A stretch of DNA of 64,000 nucleotides from Pseudomonas sp. GV071 (GCF_003050835.1 NZ_QAOJ01000001.1:434001-498000); one strand, 5' to 3'; counted from the first letter of the stretch, positions 1 to 8,423 are shown. Notes: generated from the letters alone by a model not told the origin. A program made the numbers and translations.

Positions 1-506
1 AGGTTGAGACGGGCGTTTTCCAGTTGCGCCTGGATATTTGCCACACCGGCACGGGCTTCTTGTGCAGCGCTGGTGCGGGCATCGGCCAACTCGGCAGAGA
101 TGGCATTGCTGGCACGCAGACGCTCACCGCGCTGGGCTTCGTTTTCTGTCCGGTTGAGGTTGGCGCGAACTTGCTGCAGCTGGGCTTCCAGGCTGCGCAC
201 TTCGGCTTCGAACGGGCGCGGGTCGATCTGGAACAGCAGATCGCCTTTCTTCACCAGGGAGCCTTCGGTGAACACCACTTTGTCGATGTAACCGGAAACG
301 CGAGGGCGGATGTCGACGGCTTCCGGCGCTTCGAGGCGGCCGGTGAACTCGTCCCACTCATTGATGGGCTGTTGCAGTACCTCGGCAACGCTGACCTTGG
401 CCACCGGTAGCTGCGCGGTGGCTTCGGGCGCTTTGCCACACGCACTGATAATGACCAGGGCGAGGGCGGCCAGTGGGTATCGCAAGGCTGAAATGGACTG
501 TTGCAT
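1..506 (-). CDS. mexE: MexE, RND efflux periplasmic adaptor lipoprotein (partial)
   Basis: Membrane-fusion subunit that would link an inner-membrane MexF-type RND pump to an OprN-type outer-membrane channel. Only the first 168 codons are in the window; the rest lies beyond position 1. The start ATG at 506 gives a short signal peptide ending in a lipobox (ISAC, then GKAPE), so the protein should be lipid-anchored. The lipoyl/hairpin region follows, with the typical SGYIDKVVFTEGSLVKKGDL stretch and a long coiled coil. The sequence is close to Pseudomonas aeruginosa MexE as I remember it, and the flanking mexT and mexS genes match that locus. Expression is probably activated by MexT through the nod box about 90 nt upstream. 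Confidence 0.93.
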   Translation of the reverse strand, partial: MQQSISALRYPLAALALVIISACGKAPEATAQLPVAKVSVAEVLQQPINEWDEFTGRLEAPEAVDIRPRVSGYIDKVVFTEGSLVKKGDLLFQIDPRPFEAEVRSLEAQLQQVRANLNRTENEAQRGERLRASNAISAELADARTSAAQEARAGVANIQAQLENARLN

Positions 507-595
507 CGGTGGGACTCCGCCATAGGTTTTTTAGGATGGGCGGAGTGTGATGGCGCAATGAGACGTCAGACGAATCGAACAAGCCGAACTTGGAT

Positions 596-610
596 ATCAA
601 TATTAATGAT
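596..610 (-). promoter_or_regulatory. nod box (MexT-type LysR site) upstream of mexE
   Basis: The 15-mer ATCATTAATATTGAT on the minus strand is a perfect ATC-N9-GAT nod box, also read as ATCA-N5-xTxGAT, as described for MexT in P. aeruginosa. It lies 90 nt upstream of the mexE start, in the AT-rich part of the mexT-mexE spacer. Binding by MexT is inferred from the motif and the neighbouring gene. Confidence 0.65.
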
Positions 611-677
611 GAATGGTTCATCTGACGGTAATAGTACGGGGAAGGTGCATTGAGGCGGAGATGGGTGTCTCCTGTGC

Positions 678-761
678 GATTCTGGATTCCGGCCTGCGCC
701 GGAATGACGGAAGTTTGAAGTTAAATCACCGTCATCCCCGCGCAGGCGGGGATCCAGAATC
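678..761. repeat. Inverted pair of ~33-bp palindromic elements
   Basis: Two copies of a short palindromic element stand in opposite orientation: one begins GATTCTGGATTCC and ends GGAATGACGG (678-710), the other is its imperfect reverse complement (729-761, CCGTCATCCCC to CCAGAATC). Each has an inner GC-rich hairpin. The same family appears at 19067-19167. It resembles dispersed bacterial MITE/REP-like DNA. It sits between mexT and mexE and could act as a weak terminator after mexT. Confidence 0.75.
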
Positions 762-782
762 TCAAGCCGGGCGGGGCGGTAA

Positions 783-1706
783 CTACCCCAAACTATCCGG
801 ATCAGACACAAACATGGTGATCCGCGACCGCAACCACCGCTCGGCCGGGTCGTTGTCCTGCGCGCCGCGCCAGGCCATCGAGAGTTCAAACGTGCGCTCT
901 GGAATGCCTTCGGGTACATCTTCGGCGCGCACACCGCCAGTGGCGGTCAGGGCGGCGGCGGTGTAGTCGGGCACGATGGTGAGCAAATCCGTCCCGGATA
1001 GCAGCGTCCCCAGCCCGTTGAATTGCGGTACTGCGAGCACCACTTTGCGTTTGCGCCCGACCTTTTCCAGCTCCTCATCGATAAACCCATTGAGGTCGCC
1101 AGCAAAGGAAACCAGCGCATGCGGGCGGGCGCAGTATTCATCCAGGGTCAACTTGCCCGGCGCCGAATCGGCGCGCAGCAACTGCGGCTTGCTCTTGCGC
1201 AGGGTCTTGCGCTTGGCGTTGGCCGGCAGTTCATCGGTGTAACTCACACCGACGGAAATCTCTCCGGAGGCCAGCAGGTTGGGCATCAACAGGTAGTTGG
1301 CACGCCGCACTACAATCACTACACCCGGTGCTTCGGCGCGCACACGGCGCAGCAGGGCAGGAAGAAGTCCGAACTCCACGTCGTCCGAGAGGCCTATACG
1401 AAAGACGGCGGTGCTGGTGGCAGGGTCGAATTCGGAAGCGCGGCTGACTGCGGTGGAGATCGAATCCAGCGCCGGCGAGAGCAGGCCAAAGATTTCCGAG
1501 GCCCGCGCGGTGGGCTCCATGCTACGACCGGTTCGCACAAACAGCGGGTCGTCGAATAAACTGCGCAGCCGCGACAGCGCCGCACTGATCGCCGGCTGAC
1601 CGAGAAACAGCTTTTCCGCCGCACGCGTCACGCTGCGTTCGTGCATCAGCGTTTCGAACACGATCAGCAAGTTGAGATCAACGCGGCGGAGGTCGTTACG
1701 ATTCAT
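783..1706 (-). CDS. mexT: MexT, LysR-family activator of mexEF-oprN
   Basis: 307-residue LysR regulator: N-terminal winged helix (about residues 8-67, with the family segment RAAEKLFLGQPAISAALSRL) and a periplasmic-binding-like effector domain. Length and sequence match P. aeruginosa MexT closely, including the GLSDDVEFGLLP and MAWRGAQDNDPAERWLRSRI segments. It is transcribed in the same direction as mexE, with mexS divergent on the other side, the classical arrangement in which MexT activates both neighbours. The reading frame is intact, with none of the inactivating lesions often seen in mexT. Confidence 0.93.
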   Translation of the reverse strand: MNRNDLRRVDLNLLIVFETLMHERSVTRAAEKLFLGQPAISAALSRLRSLFDDPLFVRTGRSMEPTARASEIFGLLSPALDSISTAVSRASEFDPATSTAVFRIGLSDDVEFGLLPALLRRVRAEAPGVVIVVRRANYLLMPNLLASGEISVGVSYTDELPANAKRKTLRKSKPQLLRADSAPGKLTLDEYCARPHALVSFAGDLNGFIDEELEKVGRKRKVVLAVPQFNGLGTLLSGTDLLTIVPDYTAAALTATGGVRAEDVPEGIPERTFELSMAWRGAQDNDPAERWLRSRITMFVSDPDSLG

Positions 1707-1804
1707 TCAGCGCTACCCTGTACCTGAGTGCTCTAGTGCGGTTCCTGGAGCAAGAGGCTGACGGGCGGCGAAGCTGGCGTCAAGCGGCGCCATCATTGGC
1801 ATTT

Positions 1805-1819
1805 ATGTCGACTATTGAT
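1805..1819 (+). promoter_or_regulatory. Candidate nod-box-like site upstream of mexS
   Basis: The 15-mer ATGTCGACTATTGAT lies 74 nt upstream of the mexS start. It has one good half-site (GAT) and contains the GTCGA element reported in MexT sites, but the left half is ATG instead of ATC. MexT is known to activate mexS in P. aeruginosa, so the position is sensible. The match is imperfect. Confidence 0.35.
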
Positions 1820-1892
1820 AGACGCGGGTGGTTTTGCTGGTAAAGCCCCGATAAAGTCCGTGGCCATTGGGAGTCCACATGCGAGGTGAGCG

Positions 1893-2915
1893 ATGTCCCG
1901 TGTAATCCGATTCCATCAGTTCGGCCCAGCTGAGGTCCTCAAGCTGGAAGAACAACCCACCGCCCAACCGGCGGCTGGAGAGGTATTGCTGCGGGTTGAA
2001 GCCATCAGCGTCAGCTGGCACGACGTGCTCTGGCGCCAGAACCTGGCCCCCAGCCCAGCGCGCTTGCCGGCCGGTATCGGCCAGGAAGTCGCCGGCGTAG
2101 TCATTGCCGTTGGCGCTGGCGTAGACGATTTGAAAGTCGGCGATAAAGTCGCCAGCTTCCCCGGCCACAGCGCCAACCAATACCCCGGTTACGGCGACGA
2201 ACTGGTGCTGCCCCGCGCCTCGTTGACCCTGTACCCGGACGACGTGCTCAGCCCGGTCGAAGCTAGCGGCTTCTACACCCCGCTGCTGATCGCCTACTTT
2301 GCCTACGTGGAATTGGCCAAGGCCAAAGCCGGGCAAACCGTACTGATCACCGACGCCTCCCACTGTTCGGGCCCGGCCTTCGTGCAACTGGGTAAAGCTT
2401 TGGGGCTGCGCATCATCGCCGCCACCAAAGACCCGGAAGACCGCGAGTCGCTGATTGCCCTGGGTGCCGACAAAGTCATTGTCACCGAAGAGCAGGACCT
2501 GGTCGCCGCCATCAACAAATACACCGACAACCGCGGTGTGGATGTAGTGCTCGATGGCCTGGGTGGTCCGCAGATGTGCCTGCTGGGTGATGTCATCGCC
2601 CCGCGTGGTCGCCTGGTGTTGTACGGCCTGCAAGGCGGCAACCAGACCCCATTCCCGGCCTGCGCCGCGTTCCAGAAGAATATTCAGTTCTTCGTGCACT
2701 GCATCGGTAACTTTACCGGCAAGCCCGAACTGGACATTCCGCCCGACCAGGAAGCCGTGGCCAACGCGCTGACCGCGCTGAACCAGTTGGCCCGCGACCG
2801 CGTGCTGCAACCGCGAGTGGAAAAGGTGTTCGCCTTCAACGACTTCGTCGAAGCGCACCGCTACATGGAAAAATGCCCGAAACAGGGGCGTGTGGTGATC
2901 GAAGTAAACGAGTAA
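1893..2915 (+). CDS. mexS: MexS, quinone-oxidoreductase-like MDR enzyme
   Basis: 340-residue medium-chain dehydrogenase/reductase of the quinone oxidoreductase branch: an N-terminal GroES-like domain (about 1-120) and a Rossmann domain whose cofactor region runs through LITDASHCSGP and LGADKVIV. No structural zinc cysteines are apparent. It strongly resembles P. aeruginosa MexS (PA2491), whose loss raises mexEF-oprN expression through accumulated electrophilic metabolites sensed with MexT. A GAGGTGAG ribosome site precedes the ATG by about 5 nt. It is divergent from mexT and has its own hairpin downstream. Confidence 0.92.
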   Translation: MSRVIRFHQFGPAEVLKLEEQPTAQPAAGEVLLRVEAISVSWHDVLWRQNLAPSPARLPAGIGQEVAGVVIAVGAGVDDLKVGDKVASFPGHSANQYPGYGDELVLPRASLTLYPDDVLSPVEASGFYTPLLIAYFAYVELAKAKAGQTVLITDASHCSGPAFVQLGKALGLRIIAATKDPEDRESLIALGADKVIVTEEQDLVAAINKYTDNRGVDVVLDGLGGPQMCLLGDVIAPRGRLVLYGLQGGNQTPFPACAAFQKNIQFFVHCIGNFTGKPELDIPPDQEAVANALTALNQLARDRVLQPRVEKVFAFNDFVEAHRYMEKCPKQGRVVIEVNE

Positions 2916-2932
2916 CAGCGCGTCAAAACATA

Positions 2933-2962
2933 CGGCGGATATCGGAAGGTATCCGCCGTTTG
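2933..2962 (+). terminator. Intrinsic terminator between convergent mexS and dusA
   Basis: A 9-bp perfect stem (CGGCGGATA at 2933-2941 with TATCCGCCG at 2950-2958) has an 8-nt loop and a short T-rich tail. It lies 18 nt after the mexS stop and just before the end of dusA, so it probably serves both genes. Confidence 0.7.
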
Positions 2963-2964
2963 CG

Positions 2965-3978
2965 TTATTTCCCTCGCAACAACTCACCCGCCTGGTCGAG
3001 CAACGCAAGCGGGTCCGGCGCCTTGTGAATGTCCACGGACAACATCTGCCGAAACTTCCGCGCCCCGGAAAACCCCGTCCCCAACCCCAGCACATGCCGC
3101 GTAACGTGGTGCATCACACCGCCACTGGCCACGTGCTTGGCGATATAAGGTCGCAACGCCTGTAACGCTTCAAGGCGGGTGATCACCGGCGCCTCACTGC
3201 AAAACAACTGCTGATCCACCTGCGCCAGCAGATACGGATTGTGGTACGCCTCGCGGCCCAGCATCACGCCATCAAACGTCTGCAAGTGCGCTTCGCATTC
3301 TTCCAGCGTCTTGATGCCGCCGTTCAGCACAATCTCCAGCTCCGGAAAATCCGCCTTTAACTGCGCGGCTACGTCATAACGCAGCGGCGGAATCTCGCGA
3401 TTTTCCTTCGGCGACAACCCTGCCAGAATCGCAATGCGCGCATGCACGGTAAAACTGCGGCAACCGGCTTCCTTCACCTGCCCAACAAAATCCACCAACT
3501 CTTCGTAGCTGTCGCGGCCATCAATCCCGATGCGGTGCTTCACCGTCACTGGAATCGACACCGCATCCCGCATCGCCTTCACACAATCGGCCACCAGGGC
3601 CGGGTGGCCCATCAGGCAAGCGCCGATCATATTGTTCTGCACCCGATCACTGGGGCAGCCCACATTCAGATTCACCTCCTGATAACCCGCCTCCTGCGCC
3701 ATACGCGCGCACGCCGCCAACTCGGCCGGCACGCTGCCGCCCAACTGCAACGCCAACGGGTATTCGGCCACGTCGTGCTGGAGAAAGCGCTGCGGGTTAT
3801 CGCCACGCAGCAGCGCGCCGGTGGTGACCATTTCGGTGTAGAGCAGGGCGTTCTTGGAGAGCAGGCGCAGGAAGAACCGGCAATGGTGATCAGTCCAATC
3901 CATCATCGGCGCAACGCTGAAGCGACGGGAGGGCTCGGAGGCGGTGGGTAGGGCGAGTGGGGCGGTCATAGTCGGCAT
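2965..3978 (-). CDS. dusA: DusA, tRNA-dihydrouridine(20/20a) synthase
   Basis: 337-residue FMN-dependent TIM-barrel enzyme that reduces uridines 20 and 20a in the tRNA D-loop using NADPH. It shows the Dus opening VAPMMDWTDHHCR (about 22-34), the catalytic cysteine in NLNVGCPSDRVQ (C108) and the FMN-phosphate region with NGGIKT. Length and the MMDWTD opening fit DusA better than DusB or DusC. Two in-frame ATGs are possible (3978 and 3969); no convincing ribosome site separates them. Monocistronic and convergent with mexS. Confidence 0.92.
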   Translation of the reverse strand: MPTMTAPLALPTASEPSRRFSVAPMMDWTDHHCRFFLRLLSKNALLYTEMVTTGALLRGDNPQRFLQHDVAEYPLALQLGGSVPAELAACARMAQEAGYQEVNLNVGCPSDRVQNNMIGACLMGHPALVADCVKAMRDAVSIPVTVKHRIGIDGRDSYEELVDFVGQVKEAGCRSFTVHARIAILAGLSPKENREIPPLRYDVAAQLKADFPELEIVLNGGIKTLEECEAHLQTFDGVMLGREAYHNPYLLAQVDQQLFCSEAPVITRLEALQALRPYIAKHVASGGVMHHVTRHVLGLGTGFSGARKFRQMLSVDIHKAPDPLALLDQAGELLRGK

Positions 3979-4140
3979 CTGAGGAGCGGGGCGTGAAGGG
4001 CGGGGAGTTTATCAGGAACAGGGGCGGCGCTGATTCTGATGCCGATAGGGGGAGGCTGCCCTTTTTTCAGCACGAGTTCCGCAACGTTGCCCCGTTCAAA
4101 GTCCGCGCACTTCACGGTTCATGCCGCAACGCATCAATGA

Positions 4141-4470
4141 CTACCCCCCAGTGCCGAGGATTGCTCCCGCCGGTTCGGGGAGTACAGATGGTAGCCAGGA
4201 AACGGCTGGCACCAGGCGTGGCCCACCTTCCTGCTGCACATAGCCCACCCCGGACGTGACGATCAGCATTTGCCCCAGCGGGTGGGTGTGCCAGGCGGTG
4301 CGGGCGCCGGGCTCAAAGGTCACGGTGCCTGTGCTGTGGGTAGCGGTTTCGAAGTGGCCTATGGCTTGGCGGAGAGCGCGTTGTACCGGGCGAAGAAGGG
4401 CGGGAGCAACTGTGTTGAGGCGGCTCACTAACCCACGTTTGCAGGAATCGAGGCTTGAAGCCTCTCCCAC
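4141..4470 (-). pseudogene. Cupin-domain gene remnant
   Basis: A minus-strand frame of 109 codons holds a clear cupin core only at about 4219-4332: [19 protein letters not shown] followed by the [18 protein letters not shown] strand, with the metal-ligand HxH pair. Small monocupins of this type are about 130 residues and continue with a PGDVVWFPPGEKHWHG-like segment; here the sequence loses similarity straight after EGGP in all three frames. The N-terminal part is encoded by a REP palindrome rather than cupin sequence. I therefore read it as a decayed fragment. Whether anything is still expressed cannot be told. Confidence 0.5.
4445..4470. repeat. Single REP palindrome
   Basis: The segment AATCGAGGCTTGAAGCCTCT with CCCAC after it is the same REP type as the pair at 33182-33245 (core GAGGCT-AAAGCCTC). 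Only one copy is present, unlike the REPIN doublets elsewhere in the window. It lies at the 5' edge of the cupin remnant and upstream of the pst promoter region. Confidence 0.6.
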
Positions 4471-4518
4471 AGGGTGACCTCGGGCTCCTGCGAGGTTGAG
4501 GGGGGCTTTGACACGCGG

Positions 4519-4536
4519 CCTTCATAAAACCTTAAC
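4519..4536 (+). promoter_or_regulatory. Pho-box-like site upstream of pstS
   Basis: CCTTCATAAAACCTTAAC fits the PhoB direct-repeat pattern CTGTCATAAAACTGTCAT at 11 of 18 positions, with the diagnostic TCATAAAAC core and two 7-nt half-sites 11 nt apart. It is 46 nt upstream of the pstS start, where an activator-dependent promoter would be expected. A further TTTGACAC just upstream may be another half-site. Confidence 0.5.
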
Positions 4537-4581
4537 AGCCCTACGGCAAGCTTGCGGGACCCTTTGTATGGAGTTTCGTCG

Positions 4582-5613
4582 ATGAAAGGTTTGATGAAGT
4601 CTGCTGTGCTCGCGGTTGCCGTTTCTCTTAGCGCAACTTCTCTGGTGTTCGCTGATGAAAGCGTGCGCCTGACCGGCTCCGGCGCCAGCTTCCCGGCTCC
4701 GATCTACCTCACCTGGTTCAAAGACTTCAGCAAGAAATCGGCTGGCGTCACCGTGGACTATCAGTCCAAGGGCAGCGGTGCAGGCGTACAGGATTTTCTC
4801 AACAAGACCGTTGATTTCGCGGCCAGCGACTCGGCGATGAAAGAAGAAGACATGGCCAAGGTGGCCGAAGGCGTGCAGCTGCTGCCGATGACCGCCGGCG
4901 AAATCGTGCTGGCCTACAACCTGCCAGGCAGCCCCAAAGGCCTCAAGCTGCCGCGCGATGTCTACTCCAACATTTTCCTGGGCAAGATCACCAAGTGGAA
5001 CGACCCACAGATCGCCGCCGCCAACAGCGAGCTGAAGCTGCCTGATCTGCCGATCACCGTAGTGGTTCGTGCTGACTCCAGCGGCACCACCGCCGTGTTC
5101 ACCAAGCACCTGGCGGCCATCAACGCCGACTTCAACAAGGACCTGGGCGAAGGCAACACCGTAAACTGGCCAGCCAGCGACAAGTTCATCAAATCGCCGA
5201 AAAACGATGGCGTGACCGCCACCGTACGCCAGACTCCGGGTGCCATCGGCTACATCGAATACGGCTTCGCCAAACTGGCCAAGGTCGACTTCGCCGAGCT
5301 GCAGAACAAGGCGGGCAAGTACGTAGTGCCTAACGCTGAAAGCGGTGCTGAAGCCCTGGCCGCCGTGAAGATGCCAGAAAGCCTGGTGGCCTGGCTGCCG
5401 GATCCGGATGGTGCGAAGTCCTACCCGATCACCTCGTACACCTGGATGATTTTCCGCAAGCACAACGACAACCCGGCCAAGGCCAAAGCCATGCGGGAAA
5501 TGGTCGAGTACGGTCTGACCGAAGGCCAGAAAATCGCTGACTCGATGGGCTATATCCCGTTGCCGAAGTCGGTTGTCGATCAGGTTCGTGCCGCTTCTGC
5601 CAACATCCAGTAA
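4582..5613 (+). CDS. pstS: PstS, phosphate ABC transporter substrate-binding protein
   Basis: Periplasmic phosphate-binding protein of the high-affinity Pst importer, 343 residues from the ATG at 4582. That start has a GGAG site 8 nt ahead and gives a clean Sec signal peptide with a likely AxA cut after VFA (residue 24); an ATG at 4552 is in frame but has neither. The mature protein opens with the PstS hallmark LTGSGASFPAPIY and carries the phosphate-contact segments GSGAGVQDF and RADSSGTTAVF. It is the first gene of pstSCAB and probably controlled by PhoB. Confidence 0.95.
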   Translation: MKGLMKSAVLAVAVSLSATSLVFADESVRLTGSGASFPAPIYLTWFKDFSKKSAGVTVDYQSKGSGAGVQDFLNKTVDFAASDSAMKEEDMAKVAEGVQLLPMTAGEIVLAYNLPGSPKGLKLPRDVYSNIFLGKITKWNDPQIAAANSELKLPDLPITVVVRADSSGTTAVFTKHLAAINADFNKDLGEGNTVNWPASDKFIKSPKNDGVTATVRQTPGAIGYIEYGFAKLAKVDFAELQNKAGKYVVPNAESGAEALAAVKMPESLVAWLPDPDGAKSYPITSYTWMIFRKHNDNPAKAKAMREMVEYGLTEGQKIADSMGYIPLPKSVVDQVRAASANIQ

Positions 5614-5629
5614 CGCTCGCCCGGCCTCT

Positions 5630-5660
5630 GCTCGGCGTGCGCCAACGGCCCGCGCCGAGC
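5630..5660 (+). promoter_or_regulatory. Stable intercistronic hairpin between pstS and pstC
   Basis: GCTCGGCG (5630-5637) pairs with CGCCGAGC (5653-5660) in the 96-nt pstS-pstC gap, and a second small hairpin (ACCCCTTCCGGGGT) follows at 5667-5680. There is no T-run, so a terminator is unlikely. Such structures after a binding-protein gene often protect the upstream mRNA, so that binding protein is made in excess over the permease. That role is inferred. Confidence 0.45.
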
Positions 5661-5709
5661 GAGGTTACCCCTTCCGGGGTGGCCAGCCTTCACGTTCCGG
5701 AATTAGCCC

Positions 5710-6675
5710 ATGAACAAACCCTTTGTCGTCCCGGTTAACTCGGACTCCGCGTGCAAACCACCTTCCACGAAGGACTTTCTGGTTGACCGCACCTTCCGCG
5801 CGCTTGCACGTGTGGGCGTCGTGTTGATTCTTGCGCTGGTATTTGCCCTGGTATTCGAGGTGGGGCGCAAGGCCGTTCCAGGCATGGAAAAGCATGGCCT
5901 GGACGTTATTTTCGGCAGTGTCTGGGACGTTAACCAAAGCAAGTACGGCATTCTGCCGGCCATATGGGGCACGCTCTACAGCGCCCTGATCGCGTTACTG
6001 ATTGCCGGTGTATTCGGTGTCAGCATGGCGATTTTCTTAACCCAAGATTTCCTTCCGCCCAAGCTCGCGGCGGTGTTTCGCACCATCGTCGAACTGCTCG
6101 CCGCCATCCCCAGCGTGGTGTACGGCCTGTGGGGGATCTACGTGGTAATCCCGGCGATTCGGCCCCTGGCCGGATGGCTGAACAGCGAGCTCGGCTGGAT
6201 ACCTTTTTTCAGCACCAGCCTCAGCGGCCCTGGCCTGCTACCGGCCTCCCTGGTGCTGGCCATCATGATTCTGCCGACCATTGCTGCCGTTTCCCAGGAC
6301 GCCCTCACGGCTGTGCCGATGAAAACCAAGCAGGCCGCCTACGGCATGGGCACCACCCATTGGGAAGCAATTCTCAAGGTGATGGTGCCCACCGCGGCCA
6401 CCGGCATCTTCGGTTCGCTGGTGTTGGGCTTGGGCCGCGCGTTGGGGGAAACCATGGCGTTGGCCATGCTGGTCGGCAACTCCAACCAGATCGCGCTTTC
6501 GGTGTTCGCGCCTGCCAACACGCTGGCAGCCTTGCTGGCGCTGAACTTCCCCGAGGCCGGGCCGAACGAGGTTGAGGTGCTGATGTACGCGGCACTCATA
6601 TTGATGCTGATCACCCTGATCGTGAACGTCATCGGCTCGATGATCATGCTGTATGCCCAGCGGGGGACTAAGTGA
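5710..6675 (+). CDS. pstC: PstC, phosphate ABC transporter permease
   Basis: Inner-membrane permease half, 321 residues, with six predicted membrane segments and a cytoplasmic N-terminal tail of about 30 residues. The ABC-permease coupling loop is visible as the KQAAYGMGTTHWEAILKVMVP segment (EAA motif region), followed by GLGRALGETMAL, which is highly conserved in PstC/PstA. It pairs with PstA to form the channel. The stop codon TGA overlaps the pstA start by one base, indicating translational coupling. Confidence 0.95.
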   Translation: MNKPFVVPVNSDSACKPPSTKDFLVDRTFRALARVGVVLILALVFALVFEVGRKAVPGMEKHGLDVIFGSVWDVNQSKYGILPAIWGTLYSALIALLIAGVFGVSMAIFLTQDFLPPKLAAVFRTIVELLAAIPSVVYGLWGIYVVIPAIRPLAGWLNSELGWIPFFSTSLSGPGLLPASLVLAIMILPTIAAVSQDALTAVPMKTKQAAYGMGTTHWEAILKVMVPTAATGIFGSLVLGLGRALGETMALAMLVGNSNQIALSVFAPANTLAALLALNFPEAGPNEVEVLMYAALILMLITLIVNVIGSMIMLYAQRGTK

Positions 6676-7568
6676 TGAATGACCTGACGTCGGCGAAAGT
6701 CGCGCTGCCCAGCCTGCAGCGCACCTTTGAAGGCCGCGCCCTGCGCAGCCTGGTGTTGACCACGCTGGTCTGGCTGTTCGCCGTGCTGGCCAGCGTGCCG
6801 CTGTTTTCCGTGCTGTACATGCTGATTACCCGCGGCGGCGCGCGCCTCAGCCTGGAGGTGTTCACCGAACTGCCGCCCACCGGTTTTGAAACCGGCGGTG
6901 GCTTCGGCAACGCCCTGGCCGGTACCTTTGTGATGGTCGGTATCGCCGCCGCCATCGCGGTTCCGGTGGGCATCATGGCGGCCATCTTTCTGGCCGAACT
7001 GGGGCCCAACAGCAAGCTGGCCAGCGCCGCGCGGTTTGCCGCGAAGATGCTTACCGGCCTGCCGTCGATCCTGGCCGGGGTGTTTGCCTACGCCCTGGTG
7101 GTGGTCACCACCGGCACCTACTCGGCGCCGGCCGGTGGCGTGGCACTGGCGGTACTGATGCTGCCTATCGTGGTGCTGACGGCTGAAGAATCGATGCGCA
7201 TGGTGCCCAAGATCATGAAAGACGCGGCATACGGCATGGGCTGCACGCGCTCGCAGGTGATCTGGAAAATCATCTTGCCCACGGGCCTGCCGGCGATTCT
7301 CACTGGCGTGATGCTGGCCGTCGCCCGCGCTGCCGGTGAAACCGCGCCGCTGCTGTTTACCGCCTTGTTCAGCAACTACTGGATCGTCCACCAGGGCGAA
7401 TTGGCGGTGATGAATCCGACGGCCTCGCTGGCCGTGCTGATTTACAACTTCTCCGGCATGCCGTTCGACAACCAACTCGAACTCGCCTGGGCGGCCTCAC
7501 TGGTGCTGGTGATGATCGTCCTGGTCGTAAACGTCGTCAGCCGTATTTTCGGCAAACCCAAGTTTTGA
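6675..7568 (+). CDS. pstA: PstA, phosphate ABC transporter permease
   Basis: Second permease half, 297 residues from ATG 6675 (a GTG three bases upstream is also possible). A GGGGGA ribosome site inside the end of pstC lies 8 nt ahead. Six membrane segments are expected; the coupling motif DAAYGMGCTRSQVIWKIILP and the ARAAGETAPLLFTA segment are diagnostic. Length is typical of PstA. Next comes pstB after a 19-nt gap. Confidence 0.95.
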   Translation: MNDLTSAKVALPSLQRTFEGRALRSLVLTTLVWLFAVLASVPLFSVLYMLITRGGARLSLEVFTELPPTGFETGGGFGNALAGTFVMVGIAAAIAVPVGIMAAIFLAELGPNSKLASAARFAAKMLTGLPSILAGVFAYALVVVTTGTYSAPAGGVALAVLMLPIVVLTAEESMRMVPKIMKDAAYGMGCTRSQVIWKIILPTGLPAILTGVMLAVARAAGETAPLLFTALFSNYWIVHQGELAVMNPTASLAVLIYNFSGMPFDNQLELAWAASLVLVMIVLVVNVVSRIFGKPKF

Positions 7569-7587
7569 GAGCGGGAGCATCTGAATC

Positions 7588-8406
7588 GTGAACGCATTAT
7601 CTGCGCAACAAAAAAGTTCGGTTGATACCCAGGCTCCGGTGGTCATGGACTGCAAGCTGGACAAGATTTTCTACGGCAACTTCCTGGCCGTGCGTGACAG
7701 CCATGTGCCGATCGAAAAAAACAAGATCACCGGTTTCATCGGTCCTTCGGGCTGCGGCAAGAGCACGGTGCTGCGCAGCCTCAACCGGATGAACGATCTG
7801 GTGCAGGGCTTTCGTTTCGAGGGCCATGTGCACTTCCTCGGTCAGGACGTGTATGGCAAAGGCGTGGACCCCGTGGTGGTGCGCCGCTACATCGGCATGG
7901 TGTTCCAGCAGCCCAACCCGTTCTCGATGAGCATCTTCGACAACGTCGCGTTTGGTCTGCGCCTGAATCGCTACAAGGGCGATATTGGCGACCGGGTAAA
8001 ACACGCGTTGCAGGGCGCCGCGCTGTGGGACGAGGTCAAGGACAAGCTGAAGGTCAGCGGTCTGTCGCTGTCCGGTGGCCAGCAGCAGCGTCTGTGCATC
8101 GCTCGCGCCATCGCCACCGAACCGGAAGTGCTGCTGCTGGATGAGCCATGCTCGGCGCTCGACCCGATAGCCACCCGCCGGGTCGAGGAGTTGATGGTTG
8201 AGTTGAAGAAGGACTACACCATCGCCCTGGTGACCCACAACATGCAGCAGGCTATCCGTGTGGCGGACACCACGGCGTTTTTCTCCGTGGATATTTCGCA
8301 AGGCACCCGCACCGGTTACCTGGTGGAGATGGGCTCGACCGCGCAGATCTTCGACAACCCGCGCGAGCAGATGACCAGCGACTACATCAGCGGCAAGTTC
8401 AGCTGA
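7588..8406 (+). CDS. pstB: PstB, phosphate ABC transporter ATPase
   Basis: Cytoplasmic ATPase that powers phosphate import, 272 residues starting at GTG 7588. It has Walker A (GPSGCGKST), the PstB-specific Q-loop FQQPNPF, the ABC signature [14 protein letters not shown] and Walker B ([13 protein letters not shown]), with the switch histidine in VTHNM. The N-terminus has a roughly 20-residue extension before the ABC fold. There is no phoU directly after it, which distinguishes this operon from the usual pstSCAB-phoU; a second Pst copy elsewhere in the genome is therefore likely. Confidence 0.95.
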   Translation: MNALSAQQKSSVDTQAPVVMDCKLDKIFYGNFLAVRDSHVPIEKNKITGFIGPSGCGKSTVLRSLNRMNDLVQGFRFEGHVHFLGQDVYGKGVDPVVVRRYIGMVFQQPNPFSMSIFDNVAFGLRLNRYKGDIGDRVKHALQGAALWDEVKDKLKVSGLSLSGGQQQRLCIARAIATEPEVLLLDEPCSALDPIATRRVEELMVELKKDYTIALVTHNMQQAIRVADTTAFFSVDISQGTRTGYLVEMGSTAQIFDNPREQMTSDYISGKFS

Positions 8407-8423
8407 TTAATTGTGCGTCCGAG

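Noticed and set aside
1812..3095. 427-codon open frame on the minus strand over mexS and the end of dusA
   Set aside because: Antisense to mexS with low-complexity His/Gly/Val-rich translation typical of shadow frames in GC-rich DNA.
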